Below are positions 52,752 through 60,961 of a stretch of DNA of 64,000 bases, piece after piece. The stretch lies in contig NZ_AP018164.1 of assembly GCF_002356315.1 (NCBI RefSeq), forward strand, positions 310,001 to 374,000. The letters run 5' to 3'. Below the pieces are notes generated by a model. It was given only the letters and a program-made list of their open reading frames with translations. It ran no database searches and was not told where the DNA came from. Position numbers and translations under genes: made by a program. Positions within the stretch are counted from its first letter, which is position 1. Every line of letters begins with the position of its first letter. This DNA comes from Mycobacterium shigaense. Lineage in GTDB: Bacteria; Actinomycetota; Actinomycetes; Mycobacteriales; Mycobacteriaceae.

Positions 52752-54340
52752 GCACCATCTTTGATATCCGCAATGCGCGGCTACCGAGGCTGACCCGGAC
52801 GTCGGTGATCATCGGGTCGCTGGTGGTGGTGTTGGCCCTCGTCGTCGGCTACATCGGCTACCGCCTTTATGACAAGCTGACCAACAACACCGTGGTGGCC
52901 TACTTCCCGGCGGCCAACGCGCTCTACCCGGGCGACAAGGTCCAGATCATGGGTCTGCGGGTGGGTGCGATCGACAAGATCGAGCCGGCCGGCGACAAGA
53001 TGAAGGTGACCTTTCACTACGAGAACAAGTACAAGGTCCCGGCCAACGCCTCGGCGGTGATCCTCAATCCCACCTTGGTGGCGTCGCGGGCCATTCAGCT
53101 CGAGCCGCCCTACAAGGGTGGGCCCGCGCTGGCCGATAACGCGGTGATCCCCGAGGAGCGCACCCAGGTTCCGGTGGAGTGGGACCAGCTGCGCAACAGC
53201 ATCACCAACATCATCTCCAAGCTCGGTCCGACCAAGGAGCAGCCGACCGGGCCCTTCGGTGAGGTCATCACCTCGTTCGCGGATGGGTTGGCCGGCAAGA
53301 GCACGCAGATCAACACCACCCTCAACAGCTTGTCGCAGGCGCTGAACGCACTGAACGAGGGGCGCGGCGACTTCTTCGCGGTGGTGCGCAGCCTGGCGTT
53401 GTTCGTCAACGCGCTGCACCAAGACGATCAGCAGTTCGTCGCGTTGAACCAGAACCTGGCCGACGTCACCGGTCAGCTCGCGAGCACTGACGGCGCGCTG
53501 TCGCAGGCGATACAGCAGTTCGACAGCCTGCTGTCCACCGTGCGGCCGTTCCTGGACAAGAACCGGCAGGTGCTCACGCAGGACATCAACAACCTGGCCA
53601 CCTCGACCAACACGCTGCTGCAGCCGGAGTCGTTGAACGGGCTGGAGACTGGGCTGCACGTGCTGCCGACGGCCGCGGCCAACATCAACCAGATCTATCA
53701 CCCCTCGCACGGCTCGGTGGTCGCCATTCCGTCGATCACCAGCTTTGCCAACCCGATGCAGTTCATCTGCAGCTCGATTCAGGCCGGCAGCCGGCTGGGT
53801 TATCAGGAGTCGGCCGAACTCTGTGCGCAGTACCTGGGACCGATCCTGGATGCGATCAAGTTCAACTACCCGCCGTTCGGATTGAACCTGTTCAGCACCG
53901 CCGAGACGCTGCCCAAGGAAGTCGCCTACTCCGAGCCGCGGCTACACCCGCCACCGGGCTACAAGGACACCACCGTGCCGGGTATCTGGTCGCCGGATAC
54001 GCCGACGTCGCATCGCAATACGCAGCCGGGCTGGATCGTGGCCCCGGGCATGCAAGGCCAGCAGGTGGGCCCGATCACCGCCGGTCTGATGACCCCGGAC
54101 TCGCTGGCCGAACTCATGGGTGGCCCCGACATCGCGCCAGTCCAGTCCCAATACCAGACGCCGCCGGGACCGCCGAACGCCTACGACGAAAACCCGATCC
54201 TGCCCCCCATCGGCCTACGGGCTCCCACGCCGATCCAGCCGCCGGCGCCGGGACCGGGAGTGCTTCCGGGTCCGGTCGCCCCGACGCCGGCACCCGGGGG
54301 CGGTCCGGCTTCACCCGCTGACTTCGGGGGTGGCCAGTGA
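52748..54340 (+). CDS. mce1D: Mce1D, Mce/MlaD domain protein with proline-rich tail
   Basis: 530 residues. Anchor SVIIGSLVVVLALVVGYIGY, Mce domain about 45-125 (AYFPAANALYPGDKVQIMGL), helical tunnel segment, and a Pro-rich C-terminus (APTPIQPPAPGPGVLPGPVA). TTG start at 52748 overlaps the mce1C stop. Its stop TGA (54338-54340) lies inside the first base quartet of the 54-bp tandem repeat, GTGA, so the repeat array begins exactly at the mce1D/mce1E joint. Corresponds to Rv0172. Confidence 0.95.
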   Translation: MSTIFDIRNARLPRLTRTSVIIGSLVVVLALVVGYIGYRLYDKLTNNTVVAYFPAANALYPGDKVQIMGLRVGAIDKIEPAGDKMKVTFHYENKYKVPANASAVILNPTLVASRAIQLEPPYKGGPALADNAVIPEERTQVPVEWDQLRNSITNIISKLGPTKEQPTGPFGEVITSFADGLAGKSTQINTTLNSLSQALNALNEGRGDFFAVVRSLALFVNALHQDDQQFVALNQNLADVTGQLASTDGALSQAIQQFDSLLSTVRPFLDKNRQVLTQDINNLATSTNTLLQPESLNGLETGLHVLPTAAANINQIYHPSHGSVVAIPSITSFANPMQFICSSIQAGSRLGYQESAELCAQYLGPILDAIKFNYPPFGLNLFSTAETLPKEVAYSEPRLHPPPGYKDTTVPGIWSPDTPTSHRNTQPGWIVAPGMQGQQVGPITAGLMTPDSLAELMGGPDIAPVQSQYQTPPGPPNAYDENPILPPIGLRAPTPIQPPAPGPGVLPGPVAPTPAPGGGPASPADFGGGQ

Positions 54341-54516
54341 GGCGCGCGATGAGCGCGGTATGCGCGAAGAGGAAGCCGAACAGACAGCCAGTGAGGCGCG
54401 CGATGAGCGCGGTATGCGCGAAGAGGAAGCCGAACAGACAGCCAGTGAGGCGCGCGATGAGCGCGGTATGCGCGAAGAGGAAGCCGAACAGACAGCCAGT
54501 GAGGCGCGCGATGAGC
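54337..54516 (+). repeat. 54-bp tandem repeat, three copies plus 18 bp, MIRU-like
   Basis: Identical units run 54337-54390, 54391-54444 and 54445-54498, then the first 18 bases recur at 54499-54516. Each begins GTGAGGCGCGCGATGAGC, so each regenerates the overlapping TGA stop and GTG/ATG starts of the mce1D/mce1E junction. That stop-start design, the length and the operon position are those of mycobacterial interspersed repetitive units. The unit is 18 codons, so all copies stay in frame with mce1E. Confidence 0.93.
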
Positions 54517-55662
54517 TTGATGCAGCGCGGATCCTGGCAGGCGCTGGTGCTGCTGGTGGCCGCGCTGGTGCTGAGTTCGTGTGGTTGGCGCGGCATCTCC
54601 AATGTCGCGATCCCGGGTGGCCCCGGCAGCGGATCGGGTTCCTACACCGTGTATGTGCAGGTGCCCGACACTTTGGCGATCAACGGCAACAGCAAGGTGA
54701 TGGTCGCCGACGTGTTCGTCGGCTCGATCAAGGCCATCCAGCTGAAGAACTGGGTGGCGACCCTGACGCTGGGGCTGAGCAAGAACACCAAGCTGCCGAA
54801 GAACGCCCTGGCCAAGATCGGCCAGACCTCGCTGCTGGGTTCGCAGCACGTGGAGCTGGCCGCGCCGCCCAACCCGTCGCCGGAGCTGCTCAAGGACGGC
54901 GACACCATCCCGCTGAAGAACTCCTCGGCCTATCCGACTACCGAGCAGACGCTGGCCAGCCTGTCGTTGATCCTGCGCGGCGGCGGCATCCCCAACCTCG
55001 AGGTGCTGCAGAACGAGGTCTTCAACATCTTCAACGGCCGCGGTGAGCAGATCCGGGCGTTCCTGGGCAAGCTGGACACCTTCACCAGCCAGCTCAACGC
55101 GCAGCGCGACGACATCACCCACGCGATCGACTCCACCAGCAGGCTGCTGACCTACATCGGCAACCGATCCGACGTGCTGGACCGGGCGCTGACGGACTTC
55201 CCGCCGCTGATCAAGCATTTCGCCGACACCCAGAACCTGCTGATCAACGCGGTGAGTTCGGTGGGACGGCTCAGCGGGGCGGCCGACCAGTACCTGTCGG
55301 AGGCACGCGCGCCGCTGCACACCGACCTGCAGGCGCTGCAATGCCCGCTCAAGGAATTCGGGCGTGCCTCGCCGTACCTGGTCGGTGCGCTGAAGTTGAT
55401 CCTCACTCAGCCCTACGACATCGACACCGTGCCGAAGATGTTCCGCGGTGACTACCAGAACATCTCGCTCACACTCGACGTGACCTACAGCGCGGTGGAC
55501 AATGCGTTCCTCACCGGTACGGGATTGTCGGGAGCACTGCGCGCACTCGAGCAGTCCTTCGGTCGCGACCCGGAGACGATGATCCCCGACGTGCGCTACA
55601 CGCCGAACCCAAATGACGCGCCCGGCGGTCCGTTGGTGGAAAGGGGGGACCGGAATTGCTGA
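54511..55662 (+). CDS. lprK: Mce1E lipoprotein LprK
   Basis: 383 residues from ATG 54511. The lipoprotein signal is MSLMQRGSWQALVLLVAALV followed by LSSC, a good lipobox, then the mature GWRGISNVAIPGG. Mce domain about 45-125 (LAINGNSKVMVADVFVGSIK, LLGSQHVELAAPP), then the helical tunnel region. The frame is open back to GTG 54337 through the 54-bp repeats, which would add 58 basic residues before the signal; translation from the last copy (GTG 54499, ATG 54511 or 54520) is more plausible. Corresponds to Rv0173. Overlaps mce1F by 7 bases. Confidence 0.92.
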   Translation: MSLMQRGSWQALVLLVAALVLSSCGWRGISNVAIPGGPGSGSGSYTVYVQVPDTLAINGNSKVMVADVFVGSIKAIQLKNWVATLTLGLSKNTKLPKNALAKIGQTSLLGSQHVELAAPPNPSPELLKDGDTIPLKNSSAYPTTEQTLASLSLILRGGGIPNLEVLQNEVFNIFNGRGEQIRAFLGKLDTFTSQLNAQRDDITHAIDSTSRLLTYIGNRSDVLDRALTDFPPLIKHFADTQNLLINAVSSVGRLSGAADQYLSEARAPLHTDLQALQCPLKEFGRASPYLVGALKLILTQPYDIDTVPKMFRGDYQNISLTLDVTYSAVDNAFLTGTGLSGALRALEQSFGRDPETMIPDVRYTPNPNDAPGGPLVERGDRNC

Positions 55663-57206
55663 CCCCCTTCATCAAGCGCCAGCTGGTGGCGTTCGGAATT
55701 CTGACGGTGATCTCGCTGCTGGTGCTGGGCATCTACTATCTGCAGGTGCCCAGCCTGGTCGGGATCGGCCGGTACACCTTGAAGGCCGAGCTGCCCGCAT
55801 CCGGGGGTTTGTACCCCACGGCCAACGTCACCTACCGCGGCATCACCATCGGTAAGGTCACCGACGTCGAGCCCACCGAACACGGCGCCGAAGCGACGAT
55901 GAGTCTCGACAGCCACTACAAGATCCCGGTCGACGCGGTGGCCAACGTCCACTCGGTGTCCGCGGTCGGTGAGCAGTATCTGGACCTGGTCTCCACCGGC
56001 AACCCTGGACGGTATCTGTCGGAGGGACAAACCATCACCAAGGGCACCGTCCCGGCCGAGATCGGGCCGGCATTGGACACGGCTAACCACGGGCTCGAGG
56101 TGTTACCGAAGGACAAGATCGCCACCCTGCTCGACGAGACCGCGCAATCCGTCGGCGGGTTGGGGCCCGCACTGCAACGGCTGGTCGACTCCACCCAGGC
56201 GATCGTCGGGGATTTCAAGACGAATATCACCAGTGTCAACGACATCCTGCAGAACTCCGGCCCGGTGCTGGACAGCCAGGTGAAGTCCGGTGATGCGATC
56301 GAGCGCTGGGCGCGCAACCTCAACTCGTTGTCCGCGCAGGCCGCGCGGCGCGATCAAAACGTGAAAAGCGTGCTATCCCAAGCGGCGCCGACCGCCGATC
56401 AGGTCAGCTCGGTGTTCAGCGACGTCAAGGAGTCGCTGCCGCAGACGCTGGCGAATCTCGAGGTGATCTTCGACCTGCTCAAGCGCTATCACGCCGGCGT
56501 GGAGCAGGTGCTGGTGTTCCTGCCGCAGGGCGCCTCGATTGCCCAGACGGTGGCCGCGCCGTTCCCGAACCAGGCCGCGCTCGACCTGGCGTTGTCGATC
56601 AACCAACCGCCGCCGTGTCTGACCGGCTTCATCCCGGCGCCGGAATGGCGGGCCCCGGCCGACACCAGCCTGGCGCCGTTGCCCTCGGGTACCTACTGCA
56701 AGATCCCGATGGACACCCCGGCCAACAGCGTGCGTGGATCACGCAACATGCCGTGTGTCGACGTCCCGGGCAAGCGGGCCGCCTCACCACGGGAGTGCCG
56801 CGACCCCAAGCCCTACGTCCCGGCAGGAACCAACCCCTGGTACGGCGACCCCAACCAGATCCTGACCTGCCCCGCGCCGTCGGCGCGCTGCGACCAGTCG
56901 GTCCGACCGGGCATGGTGATCCCCGCACCCTCGGTCGATAACGGCATGAACCCCGCGCCGTCGGACCGGGTGGCCGGGACGCCGCCGGCGACCAGCGATC
57001 CGTTGTCTCGTCCGGGGTCGGGAACGGTGCAGTGCAACGGCCAACAGCCCAACCCGTGTGTCTACACGCCGAGCGGGCCTCCCTCGGCGGTGTACAGTCC
57101 CCAGAGCGGCGAGCTGGTAGGCCCCGACGGCGTCAAATACTCCGTCGAGAACTCGAAGAAAACAGGAGACGACGGATGGAAGGAGATGCTGGCGCCAGCC
57201 AGCTGA
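55656..57206 (+). CDS. mce1F: Mce1F, Mce/MlaD domain protein
   Basis: 516 residues, near the 515 I recall for Rv0174. Anchor QLVAFGILTVISLLVLGIYY, Mce domain about 30-110 (AELPASGGLYPTANVTYRGI, VSAVGEQYLDLVS), helical region, and a cysteine-containing Pro-rich C-terminal domain (about 310-500). TTG 55656 follows AAAGGGGGG and overlaps the lprK stop. The 3' end overlaps the next gene by 31 bases. Confidence 0.95.
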   Translation: MLTPFIKRQLVAFGILTVISLLVLGIYYLQVPSLVGIGRYTLKAELPASGGLYPTANVTYRGITIGKVTDVEPTEHGAEATMSLDSHYKIPVDAVANVHSVSAVGEQYLDLVSTGNPGRYLSEGQTITKGTVPAEIGPALDTANHGLEVLPKDKIATLLDETAQSVGGLGPALQRLVDSTQAIVGDFKTNITSVNDILQNSGPVLDSQVKSGDAIERWARNLNSLSAQAARRDQNVKSVLSQAAPTADQVSSVFSDVKESLPQTLANLEVIFDLLKRYHAGVEQVLVFLPQGASIAQTVAAPFPNQAALDLALSINQPPPCLTGFIPAPEWRAPADTSLAPLPSGTYCKIPMDTPANSVRGSRNMPCVDVPGKRAASPRECRDPKPYVPAGTNPWYGDPNQILTCPAPSARCDQSVRPGMVIPAPSVDNGMNPAPSDRVAGTPPATSDPLSRPGSGTVQCNGQQPNPCVYTPSGPPSAVYSPQSGELVGPDGVKYSVENSKKTGDDGWKEMLAPAS

Positions 57207-57892
57207 ACCCCCCACCGATGTCGGTGATCAGTCGTCTACGCCGGCGACGGCCGAAGGATCCGCAGGAACCCGGCGAGGCCGCCGACGAGACCGATACCCA
57301 GGCCGCGACCGAGGAGTCGCCGGTCGCGGACACGGAAGCCGCGACCGAAGCGGAGGCCGAGGTCGCCACCGCGGGTGCGGCCGTCGAGCGTGGACCGTCG
57401 TGGCTCAGCGGCAAGTGGCGAGTGGGCATCGCGGCACTTCTGGTCGTGGTGGCCGGAGCCGTCGGCGCCGGTGGCTACCTCACGCTGCGCTTTCACCAGC
57501 AGAGCCTGGCGATCGCGCGCGACGACGCGGCCGCGGTGAAGGCGGCGATCGACTGCGTATCGGCGACGCAGGCGCCGGACACCAACACGATGCTGGCGAG
57601 CGAACAGAAAATAATCGACTGTGGCACCGACGCGTTCCGCACCCAGGCCATCATGTACACCCAGATGCTGGTCCAGGCCTACCGGGCGTCGAACGCCCAC
57701 GTGGAAGTGTCCGATATCCGGGCGGCCGTCGAACGCAACAACCCCGATGGTTCGATCGATGTGCTGGTCGCAATGCGGGTCAAGGTATCCGGCGACCAGG
57801 CGCAAAACGAGACCGGCTACCGGCTGCGGGTGAGGATGTCGAATGCCGAGGGCGCCTACCGGATTGCCAAGCTCGACCAGGTGACCAAGTGA
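57176..57892 (+). CDS. Mce-associated membrane protein (Rv0175 type)
   Basis: 238 residues. An acidic, low-complexity cytoplasmic part (about 30-75, rich in Glu, Ala, Thr) is followed by one membrane helix (VGIAALLVVVAGAVGAGGYL) and a periplasmic alpha-beta domain of the Mce-associated type (AIMYTQMLVQAYRASNAHVE, VRMSNAEGAYRIAKLDQVTK). These proteins accompany Mce complexes and may stabilise them. ATG 57176 with ACAGGAG upstream lies within the end of mce1F; a later ATG at 57218 is possible. Overlaps the next gene by 4 bases. Confidence 0.88.
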   Translation: MEGDAGASQLNPPPMSVISRLRRRRPKDPQEPGEAADETDTQAATEESPVADTEAATEAEAEVATAGAAVERGPSWLSGKWRVGIAALLVVVAGAVGAGGYLTLRFHQQSLAIARDDAAAVKAAIDCVSATQAPDTNTMLASEQKIIDCGTDAFRTQAIMYTQMLVQAYRASNAHVEVSDIRAAVERNNPDGSIDVLVAMRVKVSGDQAQNETGYRLRVRMSNAEGAYRIAKLDQVTK

Positions 57893-58872
57893 CGGCGGTG
57901 GTCGACGAACACCCGATCCAGACTCAGACCACGGCGGTGACCTCAATGTCATCGGGAAATATTTTGGCGCCGTGGCATATTCGCGCCCGCGCCTGGGCGA
58001 TCGACGTGCTGCCGGCTATCGCCGTGGTGACGACGATGGGATTGGTGTCCTTCACGGTGCCGGCCCGTGGCCCCTGGTGGTGGGGGTGCGTGTCACTGCT
58101 GGGCCTGGCGATCCTGGCGCTGCTGGTCAATCGCCTGCTGCTGCCGGCCGTGGTCGGCTGGAGCCTGGGGCGGGCGCTGTGCGGGATCGCCGTGGTCCGC
58201 GGCGACGGCGCCGCCGTCGGAGCGTGGGGGCTGCTGCTGCGGGACCTGGCGCACCTGCTCGACACCGTGGCCATCGTGGGATGGCTTTGGCCGCTGTGGG
58301 ATTCACAGCGTCGCACGTTCGCCGACATGTTGGTGGGCACCGAGGTGCGACGAACCGAGCCGGTCGTGCCGCTGCCGAAGGTGCGGCAGTGGGCCGCCGC
58401 GGCGGTGTTGACCGCCGCGGCGCTGTGCCTGGGCGGTGCCGCCGTGAGCTACGCGGTGGTGTACTCCCGGGATCAGGCGACCGAGCGGACGCGGGCCCAG
58501 ATCGCGATCCAGGGGCCCAAGATCGTCGCGCAAATGCTGACCTACGACCCGAAGTCGTTGCAGGATGATTTCGCGCGCGCCCGCTCGTTGGCCACCGACA
58601 AGTACCGGGGCCAGCTGAAGACCCAGCAGGACATCGTGCAACACGGCAACCCGGTCATCAACGAATACTGGGTGACGGACAGCTCGATTCAATCGGCATC
58701 GCCGGATCGGGCGACGATGCTGCTGTTCATGCAGGGGCGACGCGGTGTCGCGCCCGAAGAGCGCTACATCACCGCCACCGTTCGGGTGAGCTTCGCCAAG
58801 GTCGGCGACGATTGGCGCGTCGACGACCTGGCTGTCCTGACCAAACCGAAACAGCCGGGGAACGGAAAATGA
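57889..58872 (+). CDS. RDD-domain Mce-associated membrane protein (Rv0176 type)
   Basis: 327 residues. The first 150 form an RDD-like membrane domain: IRARAWAIDVLPAIAVVTTM supplies the R/D residues, and two or three further helices follow. After another helix (AAAAVLTAAALCLGGAAVSY) the C-terminal 110 residues form a Mce-associated periplasmic domain (YWVTDSSIQSASPDRATMLL, VSFAKVGDDWRVDDLAVL). GTG 57889 overlaps the preceding stop (GTGA). Corresponds to Rv0176; function unknown beyond the complex. Confidence 0.9.
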   Translation: MTAVVDEHPIQTQTTAVTSMSSGNILAPWHIRARAWAIDVLPAIAVVTTMGLVSFTVPARGPWWWGCVSLLGLAILALLVNRLLLPAVVGWSLGRALCGIAVVRGDGAAVGAWGLLLRDLAHLLDTVAIVGWLWPLWDSQRRTFADMLVGTEVRRTEPVVPLPKVRQWAAAAVLTAAALCLGGAAVSYAVVYSRDQATERTRAQIAIQGPKIVAQMLTYDPKSLQDDFARARSLATDKYRGQLKTQQDIVQHGNPVINEYWVTDSSIQSASPDRATMLLFMQGRRGVAPEERYITATVRVSFAKVGDDWRVDDLAVLTKPKQPGNGK

Positions 58873-59423
58873 GTCCCCGCCGCAAGATCGAGCCGGGGGA
58901 GGCGCCGCTGCTCCACGACCAGCCGGTGCCGCCGGGGCCCGCGTGGCGGCTGCCGCTGACCGGTGCGGTCGCCGCGGTGCTGATGATCGCGGCGATCACC
59001 GTGTGCACCCTGATGTTGATCTCGCACGAGTCCCGGGAGAGCACCGCGTCGAAGAATCGCGAGGTACTCAATTACGTCACCGGGTTCATGACGGGGTTCA
59101 CCTCACTTGATCCGTTCCACGCGAACGACTACATCGCGCGGGTGCAGGCGCAGGCCACCGGCGAATTCGCCAAGCAGTACCGCGACAAGGCAAACGAGAT
59201 CCTGCTGCAGGTCGCCCGTGCCGAACCGGCCACCGGGACCGTGCTCGACGCGGGCGTGGAGCGCTGGAACGACGACGGCAGCGTCAACGTGATCGTGGCG
59301 ACCGAAGTCACCTCCAAGTCGCCGGACGGCAAGCAGACTTTCGAGAACACGACTCGTTGGATGGCAACCACTACCCGGGAAGGAAATCAGTGGAAGATAA
59401 GCAACCTGCTGCGGGTGGTCTGA
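58869..59423 (+). CDS. Mce-associated protein (Rv0177 type)
   Basis: 184 residues, equal to the length I recall for Rv0177. A short cytoplasmic tail (SPRRKIEPGEAPLLHDQ), one membrane helix (LTGAVAAVLMIAAITVCTLM) and a periplasmic Mce-associated domain (SLDPFHANDYIARVQAQATG, GVERWNDDGSVNVIVATEVT, WMATTTREGNQWKISNLLRV). ATG 58869 overlaps the previous stop by 4 bases and its 3' end overlaps the next gene by 34 bases. Confidence 0.9.
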   Translation: MSPRRKIEPGEAPLLHDQPVPPGPAWRLPLTGAVAAVLMIAAITVCTLMLISHESRESTASKNREVLNYVTGFMTGFTSLDPFHANDYIARVQAQATGEFAKQYRDKANEILLQVARAEPATGTVLDAGVERWNDDGSVNVIVATEVTSKSPDGKQTFENTTRWMATTTREGNQWKISNLLRVV

Positions 59424-60211
59424 CGGACGACGAGGCCGTGACGGCCGTTGTCGCAACGGAATCCGACGACGAGCAGACGGCGGACGAGAGTGCGGCCGAA
59501 GACGCTCCGGTGTGGCGTAAATGGTTGCGCGGGAAACGCTCTCGCGGCTTGTCCGCCACCGGATCCGTCGCCGACACGGCGCCGACCGATGCCGATGACG
59601 CCGAGGCGACCGCGGCACCCGACGCCGCCGCGACCGACGCCGGCGACGCGGCCGTCGGCGACGACACCACGGACGGCGAGGCCCCGCGACGATGGCGCAG
59701 CGACAAGTGGGCGGGCATCGCCGTCGCGACGGCCGCGGCGCTGTTCATCGGCTCCGCGGCGTTCGCGGGCGCGACCTTGCAGCCCTACCTGACCGATCGC
59801 GCCACTGCGGCAACGAAATTGAAGGTCGCCCAGACCGCCGCGAACGCGATCACGACGCTGTGGACCTACACCCCCGAGAACATGGACAAGCTGGCCGACC
59901 GCGCGGCGTCTTACCTCAGCGGTGACTTCGAGGCGCAGTATCGCAAATTCGTCGACGCGATCGTCGCACCCAACAAGCAGGCGAAGATCACCAACAGCAC
60001 CCAGGTCACCGGCGCGGCCGTCGAATCGCTGGACGGCCCGACCGCCGTCGTCATCGTCTACACCAACACCACCTCCACCAGCCCGCTGACCAAGGACGTC
60101 CCGGCGCTGAAATACCTGTCCTACCGGCTGTTCATGAAACGTGTCAGCGGACACTGGCTGGTTACCAGGATGACGACCGTCACCTCGCTGGATCTCACGC
60201 CGCACGTGTAG
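59390..60211 (+). CDS. Mce-associated membrane protein (Rv0178 type)
   Basis: 273 residues. A long acidic Ala/Asp/Thr-rich cytoplasmic region (about 1-110) is followed by one helix (WAGIAVATAAALFIGSAAFA) and a Mce-associated domain (LWTYTPENMDKLADRAASYL, VVIVYTNTTSTSPLTKDVPA). GTG 59390 with GGGAAGGAAA upstream is chosen; it lies inside the previous gene. Last gene of the mce1 operon as in H37Rv (Rv0178), with a 48-base gap to the next gene. Confidence 0.88.
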   Translation: MEDKQPAAGGLTDDEAVTAVVATESDDEQTADESAAEDAPVWRKWLRGKRSRGLSATGSVADTAPTDADDAEATAAPDAAATDAGDAAVGDDTTDGEAPRRWRSDKWAGIAVATAAALFIGSAAFAGATLQPYLTDRATAATKLKVAQTAANAITTLWTYTPENMDKLADRAASYLSGDFEAQYRKFVDAIVAPNKQAKITNSTQVTGAAVESLDGPTAVVIVYTNTTSTSPLTKDVPALKYLSYRLFMKRVSGHWLVTRMTTVTSLDLTPHV

Positions 60212-60259
60212 GGTTCGGGCCGAACGAAGCCGAGGCCGCAGCGAAAGGTACTGCACCCC

Positions 60260-60961
60260 ATGGCCGTTACTTCGCCGGTCGCCGAGCGCTGGCTCACCGT
60301 CGCCTTGCTGCTGCTCACTTTGGCGACTGGACTAGCCGACTCGATCAGCATCCTGATCTTGGGCCACGTCTTCGTCGCCAACATGACCGGCAACGTGATC
60401 TTCCTCGGCTTCTGGTTGGCCCCGCGGTCCACGGTCGATCTGACCGCCGTCGTGGTGGCGCTGCCTACCTTCGTGTGCACCACGATCGTCAGCGGGCGGC
60501 TGGCGCGGCACTTCAGCGACCGGACGCGAGTGTGGATCGGCACGGTGCTGTGCACCGAGATCGCCCTGCTGCTGACCTTGGCGGTCCTGGCAGGAGCGGG
60601 CGTGCTGCACTATCACGACAACACCAAGCTGATCATGATCGCCGCTCTGGGGGTGACGTTCGGCCTGCAGCACTCGAGCGCGCGCCAGTTCGGGATTCAG
60701 GAACTGTCCACCACGGTGCTGACGTCGACGATCGTGAGCTTAGGGCTGGACAGCCGCCTGGCTGGCGGCACGGGTGCGCGCGAAAAGCTGCGTATCACCG
60801 TCGTTTTGACGATGTGCGCGGGCGCCTTCGCCGGGGCGACCATGTCGCGGTTCGTCGTCGCCCCGGTGTTCGCGGTGACCGCGGCCGTCATCGCGGTCAG
60901 CCTGTCGATCTTCTTGCTCGGGCCGGTGGCCGCGAAAGAGGTTGCGCTGGAAGGTGACTAG
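60260..60961 (+). CDS. DUF1275 (YoaK-like) membrane protein
   Basis: 233 residues, six or seven membrane helices. The family opening ATGLADSISILILGHVFVAN followed by MTGNVIF, and LGVTFGLQHSSARQFGIQEL with LSTTVLTSTIV, are characteristic of DUF1275 proteins, whose role is unknown. ATG 60260. I do not recall such a gene between Rv0178 and lprO in H37Rv, so it is probably a local insertion. Its stop shares a CTAG with the stop of the convergent gene. Confidence 0.85.
   Translation: MAVTSPVAERWLTVALLLLTLATGLADSISILILGHVFVANMTGNVIFLGFWLAPRSTVDLTAVVVALPTFVCTTIVSGRLARHFSDRTRVWIGTVLCTEIALLLTLAVLAGAGVLHYHDNTKLIMIAALGVTFGLQHSSARQFGIQELSTTVLTSTIVSLGLDSRLAGGTGAREKLRITVVLTMCAGAFAGATMSRFVVAPVFAVTAAVIAVSLSIFLLGPVAAKEVALEGD

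Noticed and set aside
54337..54510. A 58-residue basic N-terminal domain of Mce1E
   Set aside because: A long charged extension before a lipoprotein signal would be unusual; each repeat contains its own stop-start overlap, so a start in the last copy is more likely. Not excluded.
54120..55341. Other frames through the 54-bp repeats that give repeated peptides on both strands
   Set aside because: A 54-bp repeat is open in several frames by nature. Only the frame with the LprK lipobox and Mce domain is supported.
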